Shown here: positions 24,700 to 36,900 of the stretch, piece after piece
Layout of the letters: every line of letters begins with the position of its first letter
Position numbering within the stretch: the first letter of the stretch is position 1
Assembly (NCBI GenBank): GCA_025094145.1
Contig: JALLLS010000003.1
Span: 1 to 64,000 of the forward strand
Direction of reading: 5' to 3'
Length of the DNA stretch: 64,000 nucleotides
DNA from: Spinellus fusiger
Lineage: Eukaryota > Mucoromycota > Mucoromycetes > Mucorales > Phycomycetaceae
Notes under the pieces: generated by a model
The model's database searches: none
What the model was told of the DNA's origin: nothing
Seen by the model: only the letters and a program-made list of their open reading frames with translations
Made by a program: the position numbers and the translations under genes

Positions 24700-25408
24700 T
24701 TACTGCACTGCACTGCATTCCATAGACCCTATACGACGAGCAAGATGAAGGTGTTGTTCCTGTGATAGTGTACGTTGTCTCCATACAACCACCAACAAAG
24801 ACAGAACAGCCACACCACAGTTTAAGCTCTAAATAATAAAGACATATATACTTTCTTTCTTTTTTTTGCCCCTTCTATGACGATGGAATGTACCTCAAAT
24901 TGAATCAAATGCCACTGTTCTACTCTCTTGACTCTGGGACATGCCTGGAACATGGGAAGAGAGATGGCGTCGTTATCGTATACAGTGGTTTGGTTCTTCT
25001 GGCCATCCAAGCCAGCATCCGTCCACTCACAGTGCACAGGTTCCTTGTTACCATAGGCTTGACAATAGGACATTGTTTTCTAGTGTAGTGTGAGTGGAGA
25101 AGTGGCTCTTTTCTTCTCATTTACCTTTTCAAGGGGACTACACACATCACATTCTCCTATAGATACACAGCTATAAGGAGAGGTCTTCACATTGTGATGA
25201 GAGTGTGTATAGTGACCCAGTGACTTGGACAGTGGTGGGGCTATTCTTTTGTCGTAGTAGTTGTGGTGGTGTTGGGCCATAACAGCCACACTGTTCAGGT
25301 GAAAAGATAAGCAAGTTTGTCCATCTCCTTTTCTCTCTTCTTCTTGTTTTTTTTTGTTTACCAGAGAAAGAGTCCTAGGAATGACCCAACAGAGAAGAGT
25401 TTGGCCAT
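24700..25408 (-). CDS. JTB-like single-pass membrane protein
   Basis: Four exons (25408-25362, 25290-25125, 25079-24894, 24828-24700) join in frame to 175 residues; the exon lengths sum exactly. Residues 1-22 (MAKLFSVGSFLGLFLCVAVM) form a signal peptide. A Cys-rich lumenal part follows (CVSIGECDVCSP, SYCQAYG, VHCEW, FQACPRV). Then come W/F-rich HLIQFESLN, a transmembrane segment (CGVAVLSLLVVVWRQR) and a short basic tail (RTLSQEQHLHLARRIGSM). This order matches the JTB (jumping translocation breakpoint) family of animals, including the RQRxL just inside the membrane. JTB has been linked to mitochondria and cytokinesis in animals; its fungal role is unknown. It shares a divergent promoter with the UBXN1-like gene. 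The identification rests on architecture and remembered family motifs. Confidence 0.75.
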
Positions 25409-25700
25409 AGTCACAGCCTATACTTTTGGGCTATACATTTTTATTATTTCCACATTCTTTTATCCAAGAGTGTTATTCATACCCCGCACACTCCACACTC
25501 ACTGATCTTACTGTGCAGACATATTTCTAAGCAGGCGGGCACTGTCTCCTCCTCCACTTATAAGTCACGTGCGGATAGAGTGGCTACAGTAACATGGCAA
25601 AGAAGGAAAAAAAAAGAAAAAAAAGAGAAACCTCCACCTACCTATCCACGCGTCATTTTCTTCTTCAGTTGATTCTTTTTCTTCTTATTTTTCTTCTACC
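25409..25700. promoter_or_regulatory. Divergent promoter: JTB-like / UBXN1-like
   Basis: The 292 bp between the two start codons must serve both genes. A CACGTG-like E-box (TCACGTGCGG, 25565-25574) lies near the middle, and a purine-rich A/G tract occupies 25606-25632. Binding is inferred from sequence only. Confidence 0.45.
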
Positions 25701-27143
25701 ATGGCCAATGATATTGAAACACTCGTAGATATGGGGTTTTCTCGTCCTAAAGTGTAGGTCTTATAGGGTATGAATAAAAAGAGAATAACAGGTGTAGACT
25801 CAAGGCGTGGAAGGCAACTCAAGGAGGAGGTCTTCAACCTGCTATGGACTGGTAAATACTAAGACAGAATAAGTAGAGGGGGACTAGGCCATCTGTTTAT
25901 TTGTCTATTATAGGATTCTCAGTCATCCTGAAGTATCAGACGAGCCTGAACAAGACACAAAAGAAGAACAGACACTTGTGGGTACTGTGGATGCTCCTAT
26001 CCAGAGTGGAGGAGAAGAAGAAGGAGAAATCTTCAATGGAGAGCAGACAACCAATAGTTTGATATGCAATGATTGTCAGAAACTATTCAAAGATGGTAAG
26101 TCACAGAACTATAGCGTCCATAGTGTATATCTTGAGCTAGAGAGAGAGAAAGAGACAAGAGACAAGAGTTAATGCGGTAAGGAATGGTTGTGATACATTA
26201 GCGGCATCAGCAGAAAGACATGCCATTCGAACACAGCACCAGAACTTCTCAGAAAGCACACAGGCTATTGCACCTCTCACAGAAGAAGAGAAGAAGGAGA
26301 AAATAGCAGAATTCAAAGCCCGCCTTATAGAGAAACAAAAGTTTAAAAAGGCAGAAGAAGAAGCCGACCGTAAACAGGCCGAGAAGATCAGACGCAAGGC
26401 AGGACAGGATTTGACAGAGATTAAACAGGAAATGGAAGCCAAAGAGATTAAAAAGGCCTTTGATTTGAAGAAGAAAGAAAAAGAGGATGATAAAAAGGCA
26501 CTAGCAAAGATCAAGGCACAGATTGAAGCAGACAAGCGAGACCGTGCTGCTAAAGTAAGAAAAGAATCCAATAGTAGAGTCATCCTTTATGAACATGCTA
26601 TGGCAATAAAAATGACAATGACAATAGAAAGAGGCATCAAAGCAACACCCACCAGTAACAGCAGCAGCACCCACTCCTGTTGCAGCATCCAGTGGCATCA
26701 AGAAGGAATATACAGAGACACGATTACAGGTACTTTAGACGATCTATGGATTAGGGAATAGGATGGGATAGTATAGGATATTAATGTGGACGTGTTATTA
26801 GATCCGCGTACCTACAGGATCTCCTCTTACTAGTGTATTTTCTGTTGCTGCTACCCTTTCTGATGTGCAGGACTACTTGGAGACCAAAGGATTTGTTGGA
26901 AATCTCAAACTGTCTACAACTTTTCCTAGGTAAGTCCCATTGCATACATCTACAGGATTCTTTGTTCATGTATATACACAATAGAAAAACATTTGGGGAT
27001 GAAGATTCCAACAAAACACTCCAGGAATTGGGTAATCTATCTATATATAAAAAAAAGAAAGAAGTGGACTATAGACAATTGTACTAATGTTGTGCATTCT
27101 AGGTCTTGTTCCTTCCTCAGCTCTTATTTTGACTATTAATTAA
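25701..27143 (+). CDS. UBXN1/SAKS1-like UBA-C2H2-UBX protein
   Basis: Multi-exon gene. It starts with a UBA domain (MANDIETLVDMGFSRPK, continuing LKAWKATQGGGLQPAMDW). It then has a C2H2 zinc finger (CNDCQKLFKDAASAERH...H; C-x2-C-x12-H-x5-H once the intron ending at 26200 is removed). Next is a highly charged coiled coil (26280-26555: LTEEEKKEKIAEFKARLIEK onward). Last is a UBX domain (REEYTETRLQ-type start, seen here as KKEYTETRLQ|IRVPTGSPL, ending FGDEDSNKTLQELGLVP). This order matches UBXN1 homologues, which bind ubiquitin and the p97/Cdc48 ATPase in protein quality control. The last exon ends at the TAA at 27141-27143. At least six short introns. All domains look intact; exact borders of the first introns are inferred from family similarity. 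Confidence 0.85.
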
Positions 27144-27303
27144 CTATATATGGATAAAAGCAGTGATTTCCTTATGAATACAAACCCATTCTTCTTTCTT
27201 TCTTTCTTTCTTTCTTTTATTATATTCATTTTGTAAGACAGTACTTATTCTTTGAGTTATGATAAAACACAAGGATAACATGCGATGAGGGTTAGAAGGA
27301 GGA

Positions 27304-28135
27304 CTACCATTTAGCATAAGGGAGAAATTTGCCTTCAAGGGTGAGCCTAACTCGATCTCCCTTTGGATCGTCCACCTAGTACAAGTCAATACATCTTTCT
27401 CTCTCTTCTTTTTAAAGTGATAGGATAGAAGGAGAGAAGATATACTATAATCCGAATTATGGTATTTACCTTTTCTACGTGGGCGGAAAAATCAACAGCA
27501 GACATAATGCCATCCCCAAACTAAACAATACCACTCAGATATTTGTACTGAAGAAGGAAAAAAAAAAGTAGAATACCCTTTCATGGATCACTGATTTAAT
27601 GGGGTAGCCATACACCTCTATAATCTCATACAGACGGTAGAGAGTGGGATCCTTGGGTGGCATTTCTGTCAGACTAATGATTTATGATATAAATATTGAC
27701 AGTACCCTGTTTAATAGTAGATTAAGTCATTTACCCTCCACGACTAGGAAAGAAGTGCTCTCCAAGTTCCTCTTTCAGATAATTAGTAGTAGTAGCAAGT
27801 GATTTTGAGAGTGTCTGAAGTTCTTCTGTAGTTGGTTTAGCCTAGGATCATAACAGATACCCGTTAATGCTTCTCCTAAAAAGAATCCAACGCGAGACCC
27901 TTAGTTTTACCTGTCCATAAAACAAGGCAGCAACATAGACTTCATCCCTCCCCATTTCCTCTGCAATCTGTGCAAAGCTACAGTAGCCAATTTGAGTGGG
28001 TGTGTACAGGAGGTGGCAAATAATACTATTTACCTGAGGTTTCTCTCTGCTTTGAGGTGAAGCATGCGTTTATGAATGGAAGATAACTAATAAAATCCCT
28101 TGAGTTCATTATGCATTACTATTTCTTACATTCAT
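27304..28135 (-). CDS. cynS: Cyanate hydratase (cyanase)
   Basis: Cyanase converts cyanate and bicarbonate to ammonia and carbon dioxide. Seven small exons on the minus strand give about 150 residues, the normal family length. Landmarks in order: [81 protein letters not shown], and the end GKFLPYAKW. The catalytic Arg and Glu (YRLYE) and Ser (GIMSA) are present. The start is inferred: ATG AAT at 28135 followed by a 47-base intron, joining to [16 protein letters not shown]. Acceptor choice at the intron before LTEMPP was set by frame. It converges with the UBXN1-like gene (160 bp between stops). Confidence 0.9.
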
Positions 28136-28463
28136 TAAAGGCTATAAAAGAATAAACACAGGTGAAAAGTGTGGGTTGGAAGTATAAAGCAGGACAAAAC
28201 ATAAGGGACAAATAGAGCAGGATTCAGGAGGCAACACATGACATTTTACCCACCTTCTCCCCTGATTCCCACCATCACACACTGAATTTCTTGGATACCA
28301 TTTTTTATGGATACAACATCTATTAGGTGGTTTATTCAATTCGATAGTATAAACAAATACTGATGATTCATAAAAAAAAGCTTTTGTACAAAAGAATTAT
28401 GATATCAACAAAATAAATCCACTCCACTTGTACTTTCGCGTGAGAAAAATAACAGAAGCATCT

Positions 28464-28795
28464 ATAGATAAATAAATAGATAGATAAATAACTAAAAATA
28501 AATAGATAAATAAATAGATAGATAAATAGATAGATAAATAGATAAATAAATAGATAGATAAATAGATAAATAAATAGATAGATAAATAGATAAATAAATA
28601 GATAGATAAATAAATAAATAAATAACTAAAAATAAATAGTTAGATAGATAAACAAACAGATAAACAAACAGATAAGTTAATTAATAAATTAATAAATTAA
28701 ATAGATATATTAAATAGATAGATAAACAGATAAGTTAATTAATAAATTAATAAATTAAATAGATATATTAAATAGATAGATAAATAAATGAGAAA
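28464..28795. repeat. (GATA/AAATA)n microsatellite array
   Basis: About 330 bp of imperfect AAATAGATAGAT units, with a later part made of a duplicated ~60-bp higher-order unit containing GATAAACAGATAAG and TTAATTAATAAATTAA. The higher-order duplication is visible as two near-identical blocks at about 28666-28725 and 28724-28785. Confidence 0.85.
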
Positions 28796-29512
28796 GATGG
28801 TGGGTGGTTATCTCTTGTAGGAAACAAATTTGACCCATATGTCATTTTCTCTCTCTCTCTCTCCCGAGTGGATAAAAGACACAGAACAATATTTATATTT
28901 AGCATGTTTGTAAAAAAAGAATAAATAAATTTCAACAAGAGTGTACTGTAATATATCTTATTCTTATTTTTTAGTTTTATTCACTATTAACAGAATAATC
29001 GTACTGGAAACATAGAAGCACTTATCATCACTGCACCAGTATTCATCTATGCTATATATATTAAATAATAATAAAGGGTTTCTTTATCTATGCAGTTAAC
29101 ACAAATGAATTTCGGCAGGCTAGTAATAGCCAAATAAAGGAGTGCATTTCCTTAAAGCCCTCGAACAGACACAGTTACAAAGCTAAATAATAGACAAACC
29201 TTATTTTAGGATGAAACTGTGACTTGACTAGCCGATTGATCTTTTTTCATTCATTTTCATGCAAAGAGAGTGCAAAATACAGCAATAAAAATAAAAGCTA
29301 AATAGGAAATAAGAAATAAAATTCTTATCACTATTTTGAAAAAGAATGACAATATTCTAACTAGCGGGATAAATTCTTCTTTATGCATATTATTATTGCA
29401 GAGTATTTATTATCTTTCCAAAGAAGACAATGAGATAAATGAATTGCAATTCTGATGTAGATGCGGGCTGAATTTTTTTCCTTCTAGGTAGACCCAGCAA
29501 ATAATAAGGAAA

Positions 29513-29556
29513 AGAAATAGAAATAGAAATAGAAATAGAAATAGAAATAGAAATAT
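29513..29556. repeat. (GAAATA)n hexanucleotide repeat
   Basis: Seven perfect hexamer units of GAAATA, followed after a short gap by a run of about twenty A. Confidence 0.85.
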
Positions 29557-30791
29557 AATTGAAAAAAAAAAAAAAAAAAAACTAAGTGGTCGCTGTTCAA
29601 TCCACGGTATTGTCACCCAGTTACTAGCTCTCGTTGTAGAAAGTGCCATAAGCATGATGAAAAATGGTGCAATGTGGTATTGAACCTTATTGATCGCTTG
29701 TGGTTCTATCTTATTGTTTCATCACAAGTGCATATCTCCACAGATAACAGTCAATACAAACAACCTTTTTCTTTATTACTTCTCCTCCCAAAAAAGAAAA
29801 AAAGGAAAAAAAGGAAAAAATAACCATCAGCACAGATGGTATGATTTTTATCCTCTTCTGAAATGGTTGAAATCATAGATATTATCACAAGCAAAATAAA
29901 GAAATGAAAATTATATGAAAAGTGTGTTTTCAAATTGCTAAAAAGAGATATCAATCCATGTCTTGTCTACAACAACGAGAGCTGTTGTCATAGCATTTGT
30001 TGCATGGAGGGTTACACTACAAGGAGGCCATGAGCAAAATTTCTTGTGCCTAAAGACCTTGACTGTTTTTATCACTTTCATGTTAACTTCTATGAATCTC
30101 TCCTATAGTCTATGTCTATAATAATAAAAAATCCAATATATATTATTATAGTAATACGCATACGGGTGAGTGGTTAATACATTTGTTAGGTGCATAAAGA
30201 TGCTATCTTTGTCAGGCGGCACCTCTGCTTTATTGATTTGATAGTTAAGTACAACCCACGTTAATACCACCTTGGCCAAGTCCGCCCTTGATTTTATTCC
30301 ACAAAAATGTTGCCCCTGATGACTGAATACCACGAAAACACTTTTTTTTTGATGACAAACTCAACAAACTGAGCTTATACCGCTTCTGCTTTCAATCCAC
30401 GTACACCCACCACCTGTGTTCGAGAACAAACCTGTACTCTAAAAGAAAAGAGGTAAATAAGAATGAGAAAGATTAGAGCCTTTTTTTCTTCTTCCAGTTG
30501 ATAAGGCCAAAAAGTGTCATTTTTTGTCTTGACTTATAATATCATTTAAGAAGATAATAAATAGATAAATTTAACACTTTACTTGTTGATAAACGATACA
30601 TAACCACTAGAGAAGAGAGAGAGAGAGAAAAGAAAAATATCTGTCTTTTTCTGGCTAGTATTATGTCGTTCAATGGATGGCGTAACGAGACTTTTCCACT
30701 CAATAAATAGCAAAGTTTTATATAAGAAATGCAGTGTTTTTGAATAATATAAAAAAATATAAAAAAAAATATAAAAGTGCGTTTCTCAATA

Positions 30792-30872
30792 TCACACTGA
30801 ATTCAAATCACACACTGAATTCAAATCACACACTGAATTCAAATCATACACTGAATTCAAATCACACACTGA
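30792..30872. repeat. 18-bp tandem repeat with internal EcoRI sites
   Basis: About four and a half copies of an 18-bp unit (CACACACTGAATTCAAAT), nearly perfect; one copy has CATACA for CACACA. Because 18 is a multiple of three, the array is open in one plus frame as a repeated six-residue unit (HTLNSN), but the frame extends only 62 codons and I see no gene. Confidence 0.85.
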
Positions 30873-32758
30873 CAGGCATGACATTTGAACCTTATCTTCT
30901 TGCTGACAATAACATCAAATAAATTCGGTTACACATTCCTATCAACTTATCAACAATGGTCCAATATTTACACTAAGCCTTCTTGTAGAGTTACCAACAT
31001 GCTTCAATTGTACGCTCATGTGGACAGGGTCGTAGAACAAATAGACATTTAAACTCATTATCCAGCAAAGAACTCTTAAAGACTCAAGTGTAGACAAGTC
31101 AGTGATATATCATTAGCTATTTATTGCGAATATAAAAATTAATCATTTAATACATGATAACAGGTATCTATTAGTATTAAATATAAAAACAGGTTTAGAA
31201 TAATAAATATCCAAATAAGAAAAAACCATTGCTCATAGTTACGAGATAAACATCAAATTCCATACTCTTAACTAGCAATATTTTTATTGACCCTCTATGA
31301 ACACAGCTGATTTGAAATGATCTCAGCTTTTGTCATAGAGTCCGAAGTGGAATGACATATACCATTGAAGATAACCACTGACAGTAGAGTTTCTTTTTAT
31401 TTATACTTTATCTTTGAAAAGAAGTGATAGAGATTTATTAAAAATATTTTAAAAAATAATACAGTTAATGTCTCTTATATTTTGTATGTACTGGGATAGG
31501 CAGCATCTTGAGTAGAACACCATAATAACCGCACGGTCCGGACTTGGCGAGTCCAAGGGATTTTAAAATATAAAATAAAAGAAAGAAAAAAGAGAAAAAA
31601 GAGAAAGATAAGGGTCTACAATATAAATAAACATACAATTAAGACCCTTACCAACAGAAAAATAGATAGAGCAGAATTGTAGTGATTTTTCCATGCTTCA
31701 GATACGTGGTATGATAGCATAGTGAAACGTCTCCTTTGATACTAATAAGATAGTTATTGTTGGTTATCTTCTTTTTTTTTACTGTTCATTGTTTCTTTTG
31801 ATTATTTTGAACTCGTAGACCAGATCAACGGCAAAAATATCATCAACGCCATTTACTACCCTGAAGAAACTATTATAAAAAAAAACCTACCGGAGCTGAA
31901 GAATATCCTACGTCAAGCGCCTATTTCAAAGTAGCATGATTTTGCTCTGCATGTTCATTCATCAATACCACCGCCTAACGGGACATGGCGAAATTCTGTT
32001 GCTGTCAGACTATTATTTTCCCCCCCTTCCCCCTCTTTCACCTGAGCTGATAGTGTAGCTGATACACCGCTATCTATCCATGGTAGTGTGTTTTGGGATT
32101 TACATGCTGTTCTCATTTATCCACCCTCAGAATAAGATACACAGCAGCTCCAGCCCCATGCTGGCTACACATACCCCTTTTTGTAGATACAGTTTGTTGA
32201 ACCAAGTCCAAAATGCACCCCTTTATTATCTTTGTAATATTCGGAAGAATAGCAAAAAAAAAAGTGATCGGATCTCAATCACGAGATAGGGGTTCGATCA
32301 CCTTATTTCTAGAAGTTAATAAAGAAGGGTATAAGGTTAGAAGTTTCCAACCTATTAATTATAATACTTTTATAAGTCGGCATCTTGCTATTTTTCTTTT
32401 ATTTTTCTTTTATTTTTCTATTCTCTTTTCCATTACTTTCTTTTCTCTTTTCTCTTTCCTTTTTCTTTTTTCTTTTTTCTTCTCTTCTCTTCTCTTAATT
32501 TTTCTTTTCTTTATCCTATCAGTTAATAATAACTATTGTTATCATCATCAATCGAAAAGTATCGCCAAAATATCACCAAAATAAGACGAGAGAAAAAAAC
32601 AGAAAATAAGCCTTCCTTTCCTTTTAACACTTGGAAATTGATCTTGGAAATTTATTGCCCTAGTTGCACAGACCGCCTTTCACAAGAAACAATATCATTA
32701 TCTCCACTCTTTTATTCTTTACGCAAAGTTTATCTCAAATAGAGTTCATTAACAGCAA

Positions 32759-33832
32759 ATGGGATTTCATTTATTTACAGAGATGAATTCTACCACATCC
32801 ACAACTGCATTACCCTACTCTTCTGCTATCACTCAAATTGCCACTCCTTCTTCACCCTTCTCTTTCCAACCTATGAATCGAATGCAAGCTCTCCCTACAA
32901 GGATACCTTTAAACTACACCATACCAGTCAATTACGAGAACTACAGTCATAATGCACATCCTATTAACAACACTATCAACAGTAATAATAATAACTATAA
33001 TAATGACAACGATCACCATCATCATAGCCACAATAGCATCAACAACAGCAGCAACAGCAGCACGCATCATCAGCATAATAATAGTGCGTTGGATACATGT
33101 TATACACTTCCCAGAGATTCAACAGAGCCCTTTGAAGCCTATCCAAATGCCTCCTATTCTTCTTTCCAAAAGCACAACGAAAGAGAGCCAATGATGAACG
33201 ACTGTTCTATACATTATTACCAGCAAGAGCCTACATCCTTAATATCTTCTACTTATTCATTACCTACTGCACTGATACACAACACTTCTAATACATCCAT
33301 CAATCCTAATATTTCTTCGCCAGTAGCACCCATCATTGCCAGACAAGATAAAAATATACATGTGTTTGTAGAAAACTCAGATCCGCACTTATTGCAAACC
33401 ATCCATCACAGCACTCCTTTACCGTCTTCTCCTCCTGCACCATTTCCCCATAAATTGGTTCGAAAGTATACCGAGACACCTGAACGTCTGAAGCGTCCGC
33501 CTAATGCGTATCTTCTGTTCAACCGATATATGCGCTCTAGACTGCTGAAAGTCAATCAGAATCTTTCAGTAGGAGAAATAAGCAAGGCAGTAAGCACAGA
33601 ATGGAAGATTCTTTCCGATGTAAGTATTCTTTCTTCTTATTCGATTTCTCTTTATCAACACAAAAACAAAAACTAACACGTCTTTGAATAAACTTAGGCT
33701 GAACGAGAACCTTATACTCGAGAAGCGACGCGTTTAAAACAAGAGCATATGGATATGTATCCAAACTTTGTGTATACTCGTCGATCCAAAGCTGAATTAA
33801 GAAAAGCGGGCCACCGTAAGCATCACAATTGA
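32759..33832 (+). CDS. HMG-box (MATA/Ste11-type) transcription factor
   Basis: Two exons: 32759-33619 and 33698-33832, with a GTAAGT...TTAG intron inside the HMG box. The long N-terminus is rich in Ser, Thr, Asn and His. It contains a run of alternating Asn and His codons around 32960-33090 from a trinucleotide-rich stretch. The HMG box starts RLKRPPNAYLLFNRYMRSRL, continues VGEISKAVSTEWKILSD, and after the intron AEREPYTREATRLKQEH and YPNFVYTRRSKAELRKAG. This is the MATA-HMG type found in fungal mating and stress regulators. DNA binding in the nucleus is expected. ATG at 32759 and 32783 are both possible starts. The protein ends only 14 residues after the box. It converges with UTP20 (155 bp between stops). 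Confidence 0.9.
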
Positions 33833-33987
33833 TCACATTATTAGTACTACTTATGACAAAATAAATAAATAAAGACAACCCCTCTACAAAATATAAAATT
33901 TTTCCATTTTTTCCATCTTTTTTTTTAATAGATTTAAAATAAACATACAACATACAAATGATAAAAAGTGTATATATACAGGAGAAT

Positions 33988-36900
33988 TTATTGGAATCGT
34001 ACACGTTTACGATCTTTTTTCTTTTGCTGTTTAAGAATTTTACGCTTAGCTGTGAGCTCAGGATTGGCAACCGCCTAGAACAGAAAATGTACAAAAAATA
34101 GGTTATTGACAAGGATTCAATGATAAATAAAGTCTATAGACATTACCTCTATAGCGAGCTTGGCTTTACGCTGTTCTTTGGTTGTTAACACCTTTTGACG
34201 AATACGTTGGTAGGCCGCAAAATAAGCAGAAGCACCCGCCTTGTTCTGAATCAAGCCCAGTACTTCATTACCAAATTGCTTCAATTCAACTAAAAAAAAA
34301 GAGAGAGTTAAAAACAAACAAGAGTGTGTGGCTATATTTACCCGAGGGTGCATCTTTGGCGTGAGCATCATTGACTACATGGTACAGAGGAGTCATTGTA
34401 GGTAATAAGTAGGATGGAATCTCATCACTAGAAAGAACACTACACATGGCTGCAAACCATTTAAATGCGGATGAGCACTAGAAATACAATGTTTAGTAAG
34501 AAAAAGTCATTGATTGACACAATCCCTAGAGTTCAAATATCCTACTTACAAGTAAAATGTTTTTTTGTCGTTTCATGGTTGTGCCACGCACAGTAAAAGA
34601 AACACGGCGGAAGAGCCAGTTAAGAGAACGCTTAGAAGATGCTTCATCTAGTTTGGCTTCAATAATAGGATCTATCTTCTTTATTCTCTCCTCGTCCTCA
34701 TCGTCCTTGTCTTCATCTTCGTCTTCGTCTGCTTCTTCTGTCTGGGTCTCTGTCTCTTTGTTTTCTTCATTGTCCTGTTCAACAGGATCATAGCGATGCT
34801 CTTCATCATTCTCCTCTGTACATTCCCGTTCTTCTTCTTCTGGGAGGTAATGCATACACTTGCCAATAAAGAACAGATTCTTCACAATCTGGTCTGCATG
34901 TTCCTCTGTGAGATGCTTGCTTTTCAGCTGTTCAACAAAGTTAACAGCCAATGCTCTCAGAGTCTCTGATGTCAGGTACAAGCTCTGATCTTCTCCTGTC
35001 AGAGTGTGTCGTGTCTCGGGATACAGTGTAGCAAAATAAACACCAAAGAGACGAGTAGCAGAAGTGCGGATCCATGAATGAGGATGCAATAGCACTTCCT
35101 CCATACTCTTCCATACACTAATAGTATCCTTGGCATAGATGAGCTTAGGGAAGGTCTTGGCTAATTTGGCAAATGTGTTCAAAGCATAATAGCCAACCTC
35201 CCATTCCATCTCATTACTATCAACATGCATGGCATATTCCAATTCACTCTTATCTGCTACATCCTGCAGCATTTGTTCATGGGTCGCCTTTAGTATACGC
35301 GTCAGCTTTTCAATAAGTTTGGAGGACTGAGCACGCATCTTGATACCGAATGTCTCAATGATCAAGCCATACACTTGACACGATACTCTCTGTAGATTGG
35401 TCTTGTCAGAATCCAACCATGTCATAAGCAGTTTGTAGATGGTGTCCATGTTTTCATCGCAACGAGCCAGCAATGTCTTGATAAGCTGTGCTGCCATTTC
35501 TCGGCATTTGGCAGAGCTATCGTTGACCAAACGCATGACAAGGGCAAGGAAGATGGATTCTGAGAACGGTTGGAGAGTTTCTTTTTTAAATTTGCTGATA
35601 ATGTAGTGCAGCAATTCCATCATAGACTCACGACCACTTTCATAAACATACTCCAGATTCTTAATGATAAAGCTCATTTGTTTCTGCATACGACCATCAC
35701 CTTGAGGATAGTTCATTAAAAAGGTAAAGAAAATAAACCGTGCTTGTTCTCGGATCTCCTTGGATTGATGAGTCACCATAATATTGGAAACAGGCTTCAT
35801 TAAATCATACACTTCGGGAGACATAAGTTTGCGTGCCAAAATAGCACGTACAAAAGAGAAGACAGTACCCTGTCGTTCAGTCTCTTCCAGATCAGGACGG
35901 ATAAGGTGGAGTAGGTAGGTCAATTGGTGTTCTGTCAGTGTAAAATGTTCATTCTCACGCACACAGACAGTCAGGAGTTTAAGACAGGCCTGAGAGAGCA
36001 TCGAGTGTGTATTGCCCGTAGACTTAAGAAGAGCAAAGCTACGCTTCACCATCATAGGGACTGTCTTTTCTATTCGAGACAGAGGAAGTGGTATCATAAC
36101 ACACATGACTTTGGCTGCCAACACCACATTTCCTGTTTGGTTTGAGTAGAGAGTGCTGCTTACAGGTTGAACAAAGTTGTTCACTTTCTCGATATGTTCT
36201 TTGCTGGTAAATAAAGCCTTGTGCTTACGAAGAGCAATGTGGAATAAATTCAACCCAAAATGCACAAAGCGATGAACATTGGCACGGTAGTAATCTGTAG
36301 GTTCACCAGTAGGACGTTTTGTCTTGACTTCAAAGTTCATCTCCTGCTGTGTCTTGACCATTTGTTGCTTCTGTTTGTGCTTGTAAGTCTCTACATTTTC
36401 AGATATCAGGCCATGACTAAAGTCCAACAGTGCTTGGGACTCGAATTTAAGATTGTTCACTAAGCCTGTTGAGATTCTTTGCAGGATATCATCCACTTTT
36501 TTCAATATCTTTAAGCTTTCTGTTTCCGACATGACATCTTTAAGGGGCATAAGCAAAAGATCAATACTCTTGAAATCAACCACCTTGGCCAGTAGTTCGA
36601 ATGTGGCAGGACTCTTGTTGCTCTTGGCTTCCATTGTTTTACCAGACATTTCATCATTGTCTTTCTCTTGACCAATGCTACCAAAGACATCACTCATCAG
36701 TATACTGACAATATCAGACAGACAGTAATCAAGGGATCCAACTTCAAGACGGGGCATCATATCAGTAATCAATACATTGATAGTGAAGCCTAGAACATGG
36801 AGCTCATAACCACGCTGGAGAGAGGTACGCAGTTCTTTGAGAATAAATGAAAAGTAGCTAGGGCCCAAGAACGCATTGATCTTTAGAATAGTTTCACGCG

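Larger units (their letters stand above)
28136..32758. other. Long AT-rich region with microsatellites, no gene recognised
   Basis: About 4.6 kb without a supported gene. It contains the GATA/AAATAGAT array, an AAATAG array and an 18-bp tandem repeat, listed separately. A frame at 30103-30333 (minus) has mixed composition but no family I recognise. The stretch 32395-32515 is almost pure pyrimidine (TTTTC-type repeats) and 32560-32760 probably holds the 5' leader of the HMG-box gene. Confidence 0.5.

Noticed and set aside
28464..28795. Repeat array considered as CRISPR or a subtelomeric satellite
   Set aside because: The units are 4-12 bp without unique spacers, in a eukaryotic genome; it is a compound microsatellite.
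31530..31565. Small GC-rich hairpin (GGACT...AGTCC) as a tRNA or other RNA gene
   Set aside because: The stem is only five base pairs, no cloverleaf can be drawn around it, and no B-box motif (GGTTCGANNCC) follows.
32270..32305. GGGGTTCGATCACC as a tRNA T-arm
   Set aside because: The bases flanking the loop do not pair as a T-stem and no acceptor or anticodon stem could be built around it.
32759..33832. HMG-box gene as the mating-type (sex) locus
   Set aside because: The Mucoromycota sex locus is expected between a triose-phosphate transporter and an RNA helicase gene. The neighbours here are cyanase (4.6 kb away) and UTP20, so the gene is better called a general HMG-box factor.
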